A DNA stretch of 64,000 bases from Acorus gramineus (Eukaryota > Streptophyta > Magnoliopsida > Acorales > Acoraceae). The DNA lies in the NCBI GenBank assembly GCA_030737835.1, contig CM060852.1, positions 8,328,007 through 8,392,006 on the forward strand, read 5' to 3'. Position numbers and translations under genes: made by a program. Below are positions 1 through 12,517 of this stretch, one piece after another. The number at the start of each line of letters is the position of its first letter. Position 1 is the first letter of the stretch. The notes under the pieces are model-generated. The model was given only the letters and a program-made list of their open reading frames with translations. It ran no database searches and had not been told where the DNA came from.

Positions 1-125
1 TCCGTCTTAAAGATTAATAAGAAGCATACCTTTTAAATCTAAAGATTTAAACTAAAATATGAAGAAATGAGAGATCGATCACTAAATCATACAGTTTATA
101 AGAACTAAAAATAAAAAACTCTATT
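1..125. repeat. Truncated MITE arm at the window edge
   Basis: The stretch around 50-112 (ATATGAAGAAATGAGAG, then ATCGATCACTAAAT, then an AACTAAAAAT-like end) matches the right arm of the inverted-repeat element at 51409-51668, which has AAATACGAAGAAGGGAGG followed by ATCGATCACTAAAT. Only one arm lies in the window, so the element is either cut by the window start or already partial. Confidence 0.5.
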
Positions 126-2169
126 ATTTCTCTAAAATCTAGGAGAAGTTGATGATGTAAAAACAGTTCTACAAGGAAATGATATTTTAATGTTTTTAAA
201 ATAGAAAAAAAAAAGTAGAAACAAAATATAAAAATAAAAACAGGGAAGCTCGGCCTAAGTAATTACTAACCACATGTTCACAGTTTGTTTGAATAATTAA
301 ACTTTTTTCTCACATCATTCATGATTTCATGCACATCCAGACAAATGATTTCATCCAGATAAGTTATTTTTATACTTTGTATATCTAATTGTAGTATATC
401 ACGTTTGGACCACATACAGAAGCGCTCATTAAAGTTTAAAAACATACACTCACATCCTTTATTGTTCGATTTTTTTACTAAAATGGAACAAAAATACAAT
501 TTTATTTTTTTAATTAAATAACCATTTAATTAACTGTTTGTGTGAATTAATTCTTACAAAATCGCATCCAGATGCATTTAAAGAGTTAATTATTATATTA
601 ATTAATATTCATAGCATATCCAAAGTTAATTCATTGGTTTTTTTTTAATATGTAGGAAATTAACTAAATGGTAAAATAATAATTTAAAAGTACTTTTGAC
701 TCATCTTAGCAGAAAATCTATCAATAGAGGGTGTGTTGGTGCATGTTTTACAACTTTAGAGTGTGTTTATGCATGTTTCAAAAATTCAAGGGAGTCTAAA
801 TGCATTTTACCCAAATAAAAATAGCTTTATGCTTGACAACTATTACGAGGGGACTTATTTATGCTTGAAAAGTCATTTTTATGTTGAAACACAACTAAAA
901 AAAAATCATCTATTGTATATACATAGTTGTTTTTTTTTTCCACGTAAACAATAGGCAACCGTCTTTAAATTAAAAAAATAAGATCACATTCGAATTCCAA
1001 TGAAGCAAAAGGGAAGTTTCTCAATGAGAGAGAAATCTACTTAAAGACTTCCATGAAACCACATAAACATTTACTCTTGGATCACCAAACTAAAGACTTC
1101 CATGAAACCACATAAACATTTACTCTTGGATCACCAAACTACCCCTCCTAAGTACCACCAAGCCAACTTCGGCATAAAATTCTCCCTAATCCTGAATACA
1201 ACTCACCATCATCTCCCAAATGTTCGTTTTTCAATAGGGAAGACTCTAAGACAAGACTACTAAAGCAATTGCCTAAGACTCCCAGTCAGGAAAGGCTCAT
1301 GAATCATCTAATCAACGGAGTTAAAAAAAATGAACGATAAGATGTGTCACTTTCTGTCTTTCTGACATTAAAAATGGTTTATTAACCCCTCTGAACACAC
1401 TTTCTCGCTTTGTTTAATATCCGCCAAATAAAGCTTTAAATTTCTTCCCTTCCCAAATCTCTCTACCTATAATGACAATACGCATTTGAATGTTAATACT
1501 TCCTCTCTCCAATGTCTCCTCCCTCCCCTCAAAATCCTTTTTTTTTCACGTGTCTCTCCAATCCATTTTTATCTCTATTAAATAATATAATGTTTAAACC
1601 TTCTTTTAAAGGCATTTTTTATTTTTATAATTTGCTTGTTCCATTAAAAATTTATTATTTTTATTGCTTTTATTAAATGTGTATGAAATGATGTGCAATA
1701 TTTTGTATATATTTTATAATATTTATAGTTTAAAATAAAATGATATGTAATATCCAAATAATCTAAATTTTTTTTGTAAAAGTATTTGGTGTCCACTATA
1801 AAAGTTCACCTAGAGCCCAATAAAAAAAATTCAATTATCAAGACTAACTCATCTCCCAAATGTTCTCACCACAAAGAATGTTATCTTTGAAAATAGTATT
1901 GTTTTGTTATAACTAAATAAACCAAACCACAAGTAGAACAAGGTCTATCACCATATTAACCTCTTACCCCACTACCCACATTCCCTCTAAAGGCATGAAA
2001 TCAAATGTCATGACAATCGCCACACCTAATCAGATGCCTCGCCATTAGACAAAGGATGAACAGAAGCTTGACCAACTCCTTTTCATATAAATAATTATTT
2101 ATCTTAGTATAACTATTGAATACACATAACTCTATGTTACATGATAACACAGCTACACGGTCAAATAGG
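126..2169. other. AT-rich intergenic DNA without a recognisable gene
   Basis: The short open frames here are not supported by codon pattern, splice signals or family motifs. A 49-bp tandem duplication lies at 1042-1139 and a CACGTG core at about 1555. A CT-rich patch at 1440-1560 looks leader-like but is followed by no coding exon. Confidence 0.6.
1042..1139. repeat. 49-bp direct tandem duplication
   Basis: The unit beginning TAAAGACTTCCATGAAACC occurs twice, head to tail, at 1042-1090 and 1091-1139. The two copies look identical, which suggests a recent duplication. Confidence 0.95.
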
Positions 2170-2178
2170 ATGATAAAG

Positions 2179-3092
2179 GGGTGGCTCTATTCACCCCGCT
2201 CACTTTTTTTTGTGTTTCATTAAAACTCCTTTTATATATTAACTCATTTTTGAATTCATGTGCGCCTCCTCCTTCACAAAGCCTTAACTCTCTCATCTCT
2301 GTCATTCCTCTCTTGGTCTACCTCGTCTCGCCATCGTCTCCTTCGTCTCTCTCTTGGTCTACCTCGCCGTCACCTCCCTTGTCTTACTCTCGATCTACCT
2401 CACCTCTAATCCATTTGTATTTCATAGACTCATCTTAGATAGTGAGTATTGTTGTAAACACAATGAGCTTTTTTTAGTTTTTTTTCCTTCTCAAATTCCC
2501 TCTCCATTAATCATTTCTTATTGGATTTCATCGTCTTCTATTCATTCACGAGAGGGCAGGCAAGATTTATAATGTTATGTTGTCTTGCATCTTCATGTCA
2601 CCAATTAATCATATATCATGCATGCATGCATAGAGGTGTTAACCAAATTTTTTATTTTTTTCATTTTTACTGTTGTGTGCGACATTGCATGTGTCGACAA
2701 AAACCGCTTCCATTGACATGGTTTGTGTCAAACGACATGAATTAAGTGGGTAAAATTTAGACCTAATCATGTTGACACCCCTATTATCGATGAGAGTTAG
2801 TTTGGTTGACATACAAAGTGTCGAACGGATCATACTGTCCCATGGACTAGTATGCTTTGACGATTGTTTTTTTTTTATAACATGGTTTGATAATTGTTTT
2901 GTCGGCCTTTTCCAACACTGTCGACAGTCACAATGTCAATACACTATACAGCATACATGGTAAACAGTTATAAGGTCGTCATATTCGACAGTAAATGTGT
3001 CGAACGATGATTTTTTTCAAAGATACATATAGAGGAGGGTGCAACTATTTTGAAAGGGGAGGGGAGGGGGGGGGGGTGTGAATAGACCACCC
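2179..3092. mobile_element. Non-autonomous MULE-like element, 9-bp target duplication
   Basis: The left end is GGGTGGCTCTATTCACCCC. The right end, read on the minus strand, is GGGTGGTCTATTCACACCCC. The direct repeat ATGATAAAG flanks both sides (2170-2178 and 3093-3101). Terminal inverted repeats plus a perfect 9-bp duplication are the signature of Mutator-like elements. The interior has a CT-rich block (2260-2400), several degenerate TGTCGAACG/TGTCAAACG motifs (2700-3010) and a G-run at 3058-3075. No transposase frame is seen, so it is non-autonomous. Confidence 0.85.
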
Positions 3093-3101
3093 ATGATAAA
3101 G

Positions 3102-3732
3102 CACATAGGTCTCGGGCATCCTAATAAATGATATTTTATCACATATAAGTTTACATCCCACAACCAGCACCATTGGATTTAGATTCAATATGTGTTATTA
3201 CCATATTGTTTTATTTTTTGTCTGATAGATTTATAACATTATATTTTTTTATTCATTCTATAAATAATATTAAGTCCTGTCTGTGACCATGTTAGTGCAA
3301 AGAACACCACCCCGGTCAAACAAAAACCTGCATTTGTGTTGGTATAAATTCTCTAAAAACAATATTTCTTTATAGCTACTCAAACTGGTGATGTAAAGTA
3401 TTTTTTATATATATATATAGCTCAGAATCTGAATTCAAATTTCTACAACTTGTCCGGGACAATACTTACCACCACGTGGAGAACCCTAAGAAGCCCACCA
3501 CTGTCAAATCCCATCCCGTGCTCCGCTTTTAAAGGCACATAAAAAAACCACCCCCGCCTTTCCTTAATCAGACACGTCAAACAGGCGGTTCGACTTTCGA
3601 GCCCGTCCCGCTTCTTTTATTCTCACCGGGTGGTTCACTCACCCCACTCTCTCCTTCTCCGTACCCAAAAAACAGGGAAGTCAAGAACCGCTGCTTCTCC
3701 ACCAACCCGAGAAAGAAAAAGAGAAAATAAAA
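3102..3732 (+). promoter_or_regulatory. Upstream region and 5' leader of the Mpv17 gene
   Basis: This segment precedes the Mpv17-family start codon at 3733. It holds a CACGTG G-box core at 3473-3478, a TATAAA at 3343 and a GC-richer, CT-rich leader at 3530-3660. The A/G-rich sequence just before ATG (AGAAAATAAAAATG) suits a plant start context. Which TATA-like site is used cannot be told from sequence. Confidence 0.4.
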
Positions 3733-6700
3733 ATGAGCACCGCCTTCATGAGAAACGTGAGCCGTCGATGCCTCTCCATCGGACGGTCGTCCCTCTCCGG
3801 TCCTTCCTCCCCCGCCACGGATTCCTTAGGTCGGGCTCTCCCAAGAGAGCTCCTCCGACAATGGATGCCCTTCAACGTCCCGTCTCGGCACCTCTGCAAC
3901 CAGTTCAGGGGATCCTCCGGGAGAGTCGGTCCTTCTATTTCGTCCGTCTCCATCAACGCCAATTCGGCGGCGGCGGCGGCGACGAAGACCTCGGCGAGGG
4001 GTTTCGTGAGCTGGTATTTGGGGATGATCGAGTCGCGTCCGGTTCTCACTAAGGGCGTCACCGCCGGCCTCATCTTCATTGCCGCTGATGTTTCTTCACA
4101 GGTCTCTCTCTTGTTATTCAGAATGTGATTATGTTTTATTCATGCAGACTGAGTTTCTTTGAGTTTTTTTTTTGTTCTTTTTTTTGTTGGATTTCATGAT
4201 AAAATTGAGTTACTTGTTTAGTGACATTTTGATATTTTACGGATCTTGATGTGTTATTCTTTTGAAATTGGATATAAAGAAACAGAATACCGATGACTCC
4301 AAAATATTGGGGGGTTAACGTTGATTGGTTTAACTGTACATTTGAAGAGGAGGAATTTGAAAATTTTCATGGCTTGGATTATAGACATTTTTTTGGTGAT
4401 GGAGATTTCTAGGCGTTATAAGCTTGTCGCCTTACTTGAGGTCTGTGTTTTAGTATTGCATTTTGGTTGATTAATTGCTTCAAAGTTGATTAGGGTTCTT
4501 ATATTTGTACCTCCCTATAGGAGTCAGAAAGTTGCAGTGGGCTTTATTATGATCTTAAACTGCATCAAGCAATAAGGAAGATTTTCTTGCCTGCCAACTA
4601 TTCTTGCCCAAGGCTCTCATATGATCTTGAACTGAGTTAAGGGCCAAGGTTCTCCTGGTATTCCTGAGCTCCCCGTTTGGATCGAGGAATAAACTATTTT
4701 GGGGTTTATACCTATTATAGGAACAAAGAACTTTATCAATGGAATAAGTGATTTTCTGTTTAGTTGTGTTTTTTTTTATTCTCATTGGAAAACGTAATAA
4801 TAAAGGTTGAGTTGTTTGGTTGATGAAGAATAAAAGTATAAAACGTGAATAAGATGTAAAAAGTTGATTTGACGTATATGCCCTATTGATGTATAAGAGG
4901 TGATGATTGGTGGTTTAATGTGATGATATGTGATTTTTTTTTATGTGATGGTGGGTCCCACCTTCCATGGGAATAGATAAATTGAGTATAAGCTTATCCA
5001 GAGGTTACTTAGAATTGCTATACTCTCTTATACTCATTTATATTGGCATAATAATTCCAAGTTATACTCTGTAAACAAATAGTTATTTTCCCCTATCCAT
5101 TCTTATCCCAGCTTATAACACCCTTAAGGCCTTAACCCCCCATCCAAATCGAGGGGGGGGGGGGGAGTTTGAAACTATTCTGTAGGCGGTTTACACCTAG
5201 TTGGGAGTGTGTCATCTAAAAATCGTGTGAGTGACATTGATGTGACACAAGCCCTTATCCAATGTATCATGGAGTGACACAACAGCTTTTGGAGTTCGGG
5301 AAAAACCTAAGCCCCCAGTTAAATAGAGAATTAAGTTATTTTGAGGTTTATGACTATTCTAATATAAATAAGGGTAAATTTTTTTTTGTTTGGTTGTGTT
5401 TTGATATTCACTGGGAAATGTAATAATAAAGTTTTTTTTGTTTGGATAAAATGTGAATAATGTTTCGATAAGAATTATAAAAGGTGAAAAAATGATGACC
5501 CTTGATTTATAAGGGGTGATGACAATTGATTTGATGTGATAGTGGGTCCACATATTCTTTTGGATTGAATAACCTGGAATAGCTTAATTCCATGGATTGA
5601 TTGGAAATCATATACCAGTTAATGTACATACAGATTTTCATTCATTCCAGCCTTCCAAACACCCATTTTGAGGCTATTCCAACTAATTCCCACTTATTTC
5701 GGGCTCTATTCTCCAACCAAGCGGGGCCTAAAGGCGAGGGGGGTAGAAGCAAGATGACAAAGATTTCACAGCCGTTTGTTCCAGCTGGAATTTGTGCTAT
5801 TTGGATGACACAAAACCAAGTGGCATTTAACAGGGGTGCCCCTTATTTCGAGAACATCTAGGAGACGATGACAAGCTTCATCAAAGGTTTGGTCTTATAC
5901 TGCGAGAGTCAGTAGATCAGAGTTTGTAAATGAGACAATAGTAATTGAAGAGTGAGTAGATTGACCAACACACGGTTGTAGCAGACCCCTCCTCTTCTCT
6001 CCTGGTGTTGTTTGGATGACCTTTCTTGCTACATTTACCTTAAAACTAGGATTGTATTATGTTTCTTTTAATACAATGTGGTAGCATGCTTACCTTTTCA
6101 AAGAAAAAACTCTTACCCAATATGTAGCGTTAATGTGGACCACGTGGTTGAAATCTAATGCAACGCACTTTTGAAGGAGAAAACAGTAGCAACTGAAGAG
6201 CTGTTGCACCTTGAAAACCGTCCAGGGATGGTCCTGGTGGAGCCATGTGGGGACGACCTACAAAAAAGGGTCGTTAGTTGGCATCTGGAGCATCACACGC
6301 ATTTGAAGTGCCACTCCTTATCTGAATTTTGTATTTAGTATTGAATTTTGAAATTTTCTTTTCTAAATCGTTTTACCTAAATTGAATTTTGAATTTTAGT
6401 TGCTATAATTTTGTGCTAGGAGGTCGTTTAGATGGGTTGTTACTTGTTATGATATAAGTTGTTAAGGAATGCTGTTAGAAGGGGAAGATAGAATATTGGA
6501 ACTCTCAGGAGACAACCCCACGATCCTAGCCATTGGGTTGTAAAGCGTAGATTCTTCTAGAGTTACCACTAAATCAGTGAGAACCAACCTTGTGGCCTAT
6601 AAATGAGGAAGTGTTTTGGCAGATCGAGTTGTAGTGTTATTGGTAAGGCTTCTAGCCCTCACAATCTTATATTAATGAATTTAACAATATTGAATTTTTT

Positions 6701-9146
6701 TAATTGTTGATCTACGAATGACATTATATGTTCCAAGGAATTTGATTTTGTTGAAACAGTTATGTCAAACTTATATTTATTTATTGTACATTTTGTCTAA
6801 TTTGTTTTCTCTGTCATAATATTCTGAACAATCAGATAATCACAAACAGATCCCTACATTTATATGATCCAGTAAGGACAATACGCATGGCTGGGTATGG
6901 ATTGCTAATATCAGGACCGTCACTGCATTTCTGGTTTAATTTTGTCTCAAAAATATTACCAAAGCGAGATTTAGTCAGTACATTGAAGAAAATGGTTATT
7001 GGGCAAACTGTATATGGACCTATCATTACTGCTGTATTTTTCTCATCAAATGCAGCTTTACAAGGTAATGAATTGTGCAATTTCTGTGCACACTAGTTCA
7101 TTCTCATTAGAAACTGAAATATAATGCAGGGAATTTTATGTAAACATTGTTTTCCCTATTGAATATATTTGATATCTGATTTGATTTTTGAGTGCAATAT
7201 TATCATGGAAATAATACCTTTAAATGGTATCTCAATTTTTTTCATGGGTATTTAAAATACCTTTCTTTCTTTGAAATTTATCATTTTTTTATCATTGTTC
7301 TATTACATTGTTCAATAGGATTGGTCAACCATGCACAAAATGAATCACACTTTTTGACTAAATAGTGTAATCATCGAGTTTCTTTGACACATGATGTTAG
7401 ATTTCACACAAGTTTCCTCTGGTGGTTGGTTAGACAATTGAGGCATCCATCCTCTCTCCCGTCTCATAATTAGCTTGCCACCAGTGGCTAGAGTTTTCCA
7501 GTGAGTCTTTAATCTTGATTGAAGCATGATTTTCCCCATTTATGGGTTTGATCTACAATTATGCCCAAGCCTGACCCATTTATTGACAGATTAATGTAAG
7601 TTCAATTATTGACAGATTGCTTAGTTCAGTCAAGATGTTAAGGATCTATCTTTTGCCTGATATTAATTGGACATGGATCAAGCACAGCAATGAATAGTTT
7701 ATTTAAAATAAAAGACAAATCTGGTGACCTTAGCTGAAGTCTTGTTTTGGTTCCCCCCATTTGCACCAAACAGGATCATAAGCTTCCTGCAGGCTGTTTG
7801 TCCCTGCAGATATTGGTCCTTGCAGGTTATTGGTCCATCTGATTGAGTAGAAATGAGGTAATTTTCATAAGGGACAATGGATTCAATTGAATAGGAGCAT
7901 CAAGTGTGGCTTTCAACAGTGAGGGTAAACTTATTGTGGGATAACCTATGTATCTTGTTTTTGTTCTGTATCAGTTTTTCTTTTCTTGCATTTGATTTGC
8001 AGGTACCTCACCTGCTAACTTCTCTATATCTGGAGTTTTCCCCAGTTTTATAAAATTCTTGGTGGTAAATTCTCACCTTTTTTTTTTAAAAAAAGAATCG
8101 TGAGCATACTGACAGAAATAATCTCGCTTCCTAAGTGAGTTTTTAAAGAGGTCACAAATGGAAACCTAGACATTGGATTGTTATGCCATGTTGTTTCATG
8201 AGCCAAATTGACTGAACAATAGCTAGCAATTTAAATTTAATGCTTTATACACGTGTGAATTCGTGTTGTCTATTTTGGTTCTATTTGCTCTCACACATGT
8301 TTGCTGTGTAGATTTGCGCATTACCTACTTTGTTCTTTTTGTAAATTTTCATGACAATCATTATCATGATCTCAATTATTTCATGGCCATGATTGTTGTC
8401 ATCAGATCCTTGAGAGACAGTGATCTCTAATTTTATGTTTCTTGTTTCCAACTTCTACTGGTTAGTTCTCCAATGGCACGATGATGCTCAACTGTAGTGA
8501 TTTTTCATGATGGAATTGTTTTATTAAATTTTTGAAATCTTTAGAAAGATATTTTGTTATTCACATTCAAACAGTAAGTCAAGAAAACACTCATTTATTA
8601 TCAAGCCTGTTGTGTCAGGATCTGCATCCCTTTGACATATTGTATCTTAAAGCCAAATATTTCTTGTGCAACTATGACATGAGATAGTCAGCATATTTGT
8701 AGACTAGTATAATTACTTCAACAATTTCCTGGAAGTGCTTGTGAGTTCCAAGCTCAGGTGATAATTATGTGCATGCTTCTCCCGATCTTCACGATTCCAC
8801 TTACTGTATTCTGTTCCTGAAGGGTGATTTCCAATCTCAGGTGAAACTCCAGCTGAGATTGTTGCCAGGTTGAAAAGAGATTTGATACCAACCATGAAAA
8901 ATGGAATTCTATATTGGCCCATGTGTGATTTTATCACATTCAAATTCTGCCCTGTTCGACTTCAGGTAACTGACTTGGCTGTTGATAACTCTTAACTTTC
9001 ATAGTTTCATTTTTCGTATTCATTAATAATATGCTTCTTTGTTGAAGCCATTGGTGAGCAATTCGTTTTCATTTCTTTGGACCATTTATATAACATACAT
9101 GGCAAGTCTGACGAAGGCAAGCACTGATAAAACTTCAACTGACTGA
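3733..9146 (+). CDS. Mpv17/PMP22 family membrane protein
   Basis: Four exons give one phase-consistent 273-aa protein: 3733-4101, 6836-7064, 8841-8965 and 9048-9146, all with GT-AG introns. The family comprises small four-helix membrane proteins of peroxisomes or mitochondria (Mpv17, PMP22, Sym1), thought to form channels or support inner-membrane homeostasis. Seen here: a Ser/Arg/Ala-rich N-terminus of about 95 residues that could be an organelle presequence; the family core ARGFVSWYLGMIESRPVLTK; AGYGLLISGPSLHFWF in exon 2; LKRDLIPTMKNGILYWPMCD in exon 3; and WTIYITYMA near the C-terminus. The first ATG of the frame is used because it starts the presequence-like region. Intron 1 (2.7 kb) carries two related MITEs. 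It most resembles Arabidopsis At2g14860/At5g43140-type proteins from memory. Family assignment is firm; location and substrate are inferred. Confidence 0.93.
4670..5112. mobile_element. Degenerate MITE in Mpv17 intron 1
   Basis: The start CTCCCCGTTTGGATCGAGG and interior phrases (TTTAGTTGTGTTTTTTTTTA, GTAATAATAAAGGTT) match the element at 5311-5728 and the copies at 20574 and 54122. The right boundary near the TTATAACACCC stretch is unclear, and a second terminus-like sequence (ATCCAAATCGAGGGGGG) follows at about 5140. Probably one decayed or nested member of the family. Confidence 0.4.
5311..5728. mobile_element. PIF/Harbinger-like MITE in Mpv17 intron 1
   Basis: The left end is GCCCCCAGTTAAATAGAGAA. 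The right end on the minus strand is GGCCCCGCTTGGTTGGAGAA. TAA lies just outside each end (5308-5310 and 5729-5731), as expected of a 3-bp target duplication. Interior phrases such as TTTGGTTGTGTTTTGATATT recur in the copies at 20574-21025 and 54122-54290. No coding capacity. Confidence 0.65.
6445..6680. repeat. Possible solo LTR-like remnant in Mpv17 intron 1
   Basis: About 6450-6680 contains a TATA-like CCTATAAATGAGG (6597) inside the intron, followed by a T-rich stretch and CTCACAATCTTATATTAATG. The arrangement resembles the U3/R part of a small LTR element. I could not find a matching second LTR or a convincing short duplication, so this is tentative. Confidence 0.2.
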
Positions 9147-10978
9147 GTCTACATTCCCAATTGGGCGGAGTTTTGAAATATATTCCGGCATTGGGGCTAC
9201 CTACTGCTGGAGCTGCAATATATTGGGGAAGACAAGTTGAGAGTATGCAATGCTATTATATTATTCCAATCTGAATGAATGATCATCTATGAGGGACATA
9301 TTGCTGTTCTGCAACGATGAAACATTAAAAGATGATGACTTAGATCGACACACTTTTTTTAGAGCAGACTTGTGAAGTTTGATGTCATCTACTAAATATC
9401 CAGTGAAATATTATTCGTTCGAAACTTTCTCAGGTGACACATCTTGTTTATGGCACGAAATTATAGAAGTGTTAATGTAATTTGAAGACAGGGAGCTGAT
9501 TCTGAGAAATTTTAGCTTCGTAAAAATTCCCAGGGACTTTTGAACAATCTGTTTGAAGTATTCTCTGTTCATCCCATATGGAGGTTCCTGCTGTATTTTG
9601 GCTATTCCATGCTGAAACTTCCAGCCTTGCAATTCATGTATGCCACATTGTAGTTATAGTATGATATTTTATAGTTGAGAAAATACTAGCAAATGGATAT
9701 GGTAAGTACATGGAAGATAGCATAACTATGGTGTACATGGCATTGAACAATTGTGGTGGTTTTGCTGGGTACACTGAAACACAAACAAATCTTATTCAAA
9801 GTGGTGGGATTGATTTTTAGTGTTTCACATGTACTTGTACCTTCATCATTTTTTTTTTTTTTTTTGTATACTAAGGGTGATTGTTTAGAGCAATGGTAAA
9901 TTATTACTTTATTAGGTTGTGGTTATTTTGTGTAGAGAAAATAAATAAAGATGATAGTATCCAGTCTCTCTCCTCCGAACACACTATTATATTTGATTTT
10001 TTTTTAGGGATGATTGTTAACTTTATATATTATAACTATATCAAGATTTCATCTCATTTCCTTCAGTGTTGTACTTCAAAATCTTTAATAAAATCGTAAT
10101 AGTAATATCTATTTTTCAATAAAAAAAAAAACTGCATCAAGATTTTCCAATGCAAATATGTTATAAGGATTGGCCTCACCTTCAAACACAAATATGTAAG
10201 AACAAATTTTCATTGGGAGTATACAAGTAATGAACACAAGTGCCAAAAAAAGCTTGCACTTCACTTCCAAGCACACCAATGTCTAGCATGAATGAAAATT
10301 TATGTTGTGGTTTATTTATTCAACATTTTTTGTGTGAAAAGCAAGAGCAACTACAAGAAATTTTTTTGGTAGTAGAGGTAGAGTCATTCTTACAAATAGC
10401 AATATTTACAGAAACATCACAAGTATGATGTTTTTCGACTGGAGAAAATGTGGGTGAAGTTTCGAGAACCAAGGGTGAATAGATAATGAAAATGATGGCT
10501 GATTAAAAAAAGGACCACTTATTCCTCTGCCATTCAAATGACAAAGAAGATGCACTTAAAAACAAAAGGATAATATCAAAATGGAAGGAATTTTCAGTTC
10601 AGACATTTTATAGTGGCTCATAGTTTCTATTTCAAAACAAATGTTCTTTTGGAATTATTTCAAAATGTTTCTTAATATCTGATAAAGGTTTTTTTTTATA
10701 TATTTTACTATTTCAATACATGTTATATTATGAAAAACACAATTATATATATGCATTCAATTCGGAACATGCAATTTAATTTTTTTGAAAAAATTTATTT
10801 CATTAATTAAGTTTATGTTTAAAAAAAATTAAAACGTGTGCATGATTGATTTAAACACGACTGAACATAATAAATACAAAAAAGAAGCTGATTTATCTTG
10901 TCATCGATTAGGATTTTCACGGACAAAATGTCCATAGATTTATAAATCTGGTGTTTTTCAATCAGGATTTTGGTTCAT
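9147..10978. other. 3' flank of the Mpv17 gene and intergenic DNA
   Basis: The first few hundred bases are probably 3' untranslated sequence, with several AATAAA-like signals further on (for example about 9940). No further exon with family similarity is seen. The rest is AT-rich with poly-T/poly-A tracts and no recognisable gene. Confidence 0.5.
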
Positions 10979-11290
10979 GGATAAAAAGTCCAGCGTTATT
11001 CAATTAAGACATTATTCGATCGAGACATTATTTCATGGACAAAAAGTCCAGCGTTATTCGATTGAGACATTATTTCATAGACAAAAAGTCCAGCGTTATT
11101 CAATTGAGACATTATTTCATGGACAAAAAGTCCAGCGTTATTCGATTGAGACATTATTTTGTGGACATAAAGTCTAGTGTTATTCGATTGAGACATTATT
11201 TTGTGGACATAAAGTCCAGTGTTATTCAATTGAGACATTATTTCGTAGATAAAAAGTCCAGCATTATTCGATTGAGACTTCTCATAGTAA
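10979..11290. repeat. 42-bp tandem array, seven copies
   Basis: Units start at about 10979, 11037, 11079, 11121, 11163, 11205 and 11247, so the spacing is 42 bp after the first, longer copy (16 extra bases). Each begins with a small inverted motif, GGACAAAAAGTCC or a variant, then CAGCGTTATTCGATTGAGAC. Because 42 is divisible by three, long reading frames appear on both strands; they reflect periodicity, not a protein. A related GGACAAAATGTCC lies just upstream at 10921. Confidence 0.93.
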
Positions 11291-11339
11291 ACATTTTGTC
11301 ATATGTTATTCAATTTAAACATGATTTGTGAAAACTTTC

Positions 11340-12517
11340 TTAAGTGATGGATTTTTGTGGACTTTTGTAGACTTTTTAGAGAGAAATATAAAGGAAAAAG
11401 TCATTTCAAAATCCCACAAAAATGAATGGGATTCTCATGGACTTTTATTCCAACATTGTGAATATTTTTTTTTTTTCTTTTAACAAATCTCATTTATGAT
11501 TTTTATCCATGCCTTTCATATTTTTATTTACATTTTTTTCTTTATTTATCATCTTTTTTTATGAATGTCCATGTGTATGAAATATTTCTATCACCTCATA
11601 TGTTTGATGAATATATGAGAATGATAGATTGTTTTATATAATATATGCCTAGATTATCCTCAATTATTTTCTAAAATATAGATTTATCATATATTTGATT
11701 ATACATATAATGTTTGATTTGATTTTCCTTGAAGATGTTTCTATTATTGTATAATATAGATGCATATATATATTTTTTAAATGTTCTAACTGATGAGCAA
11801 CAACGAGAGGACAATGAAGACCCTCCGGAAGTTTAAACTCAAGAGCAACAGCATCGAGATGCCAATAATTGGCGATTAAATATAGTTAAACGTATATGTG
11901 GGATGACCATGACATCAATATTCATGGTGAACTAATGTAATATTATCTAATTAAAAATGGTGTCTTTATCATAACATTCTAGCAATATGCATTTCAGATA
12001 TCTGAAAATTGATATTTACTATATTAAATTACATTTTATGTTGGGTATAAATAATTCATGTTGAATTTGAATATTTAAGTTCTTTATTTGTTATTTTAAA
12101 ATTTCAAAAATATTATTGTGTTTATCAATAGAAATCCACATATGAAAAGAGTCAAAATTGAAAGTATGTGAAAATCCATGAGAGTGATTTGTGAAAATCT
12201 GTAAATGTCTGTGAAAGTTTGTGAATCCGACTCGGCATGGAAGGAGCGCAAATCCCAAATGGCAGGCCAAGGAATGTTATTGAGAGTGATTTGTGAAAAT
12301 CTGAAAAAGTCTGTGAAAGTCCATTAGAGTAATTTGTAAAAGTTTATGAGAGTCAATCTGTGAAAAGTTTGCAAATGTCTGTATATATCTGTGAAAGTCT
12401 ATGAAAGTCCATAAGAGTCAATATATGAAAGTCTGTAAAAATTTAAAAGTATATAAAAGTTTATGAGAATCAGAGTCAATTTGTAAAAATTTATAAAAAT
12501 CTACTAAAAATAGGGCT
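11340..12517. pseudogene. Decayed element, possibly a PIF/Harbinger remnant
   Basis: At about 11790-11937 the plus strand reads DEQQREDNEDPPEV, a stop, then EQQHRDANNWRLNIVKRI and, after a one-base shift, WDDHDINIHGEL before a stop. An acidic/Gln-rich tract ending in a W-R...W-D motif resembles the C-terminus of plant Harbinger nucleases. Downstream (12140-12510) is a field of degenerate repeats around GTCTGTGAAAGTCCATGAG, and 11340-11450 has related TTTGTGGACTTTTGTAGAC motifs, as in subterminal repeats of a DNA transposon. No intact nuclease domain was found. Confidence 0.3.

Noticed and set aside
2181-2745. Ser/Pro/Leu-rich frames
   Set aside because: They lie inside a MULE-like element and reflect its CT-rich interior.
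3630-4079. Overlapping frames around Mpv17 exon 1
   Set aside because: They are other-frame shadows of exon 1. Only the frame from 3733 continues across the splice sites into the Mpv17 core.
10979-11290. CRISPR-like array
   Set aside because: The units are contiguous with no unique spacers, and the genome is a plant; this is an ordinary tandem repeat.
10977-11331. Repeat protein with MDKKSSVIRLRHYF-like units on either strand
   Set aside because: The 42-bp array has a period divisible by three and is open on both strands. There is no start context, flanking exon or family match.
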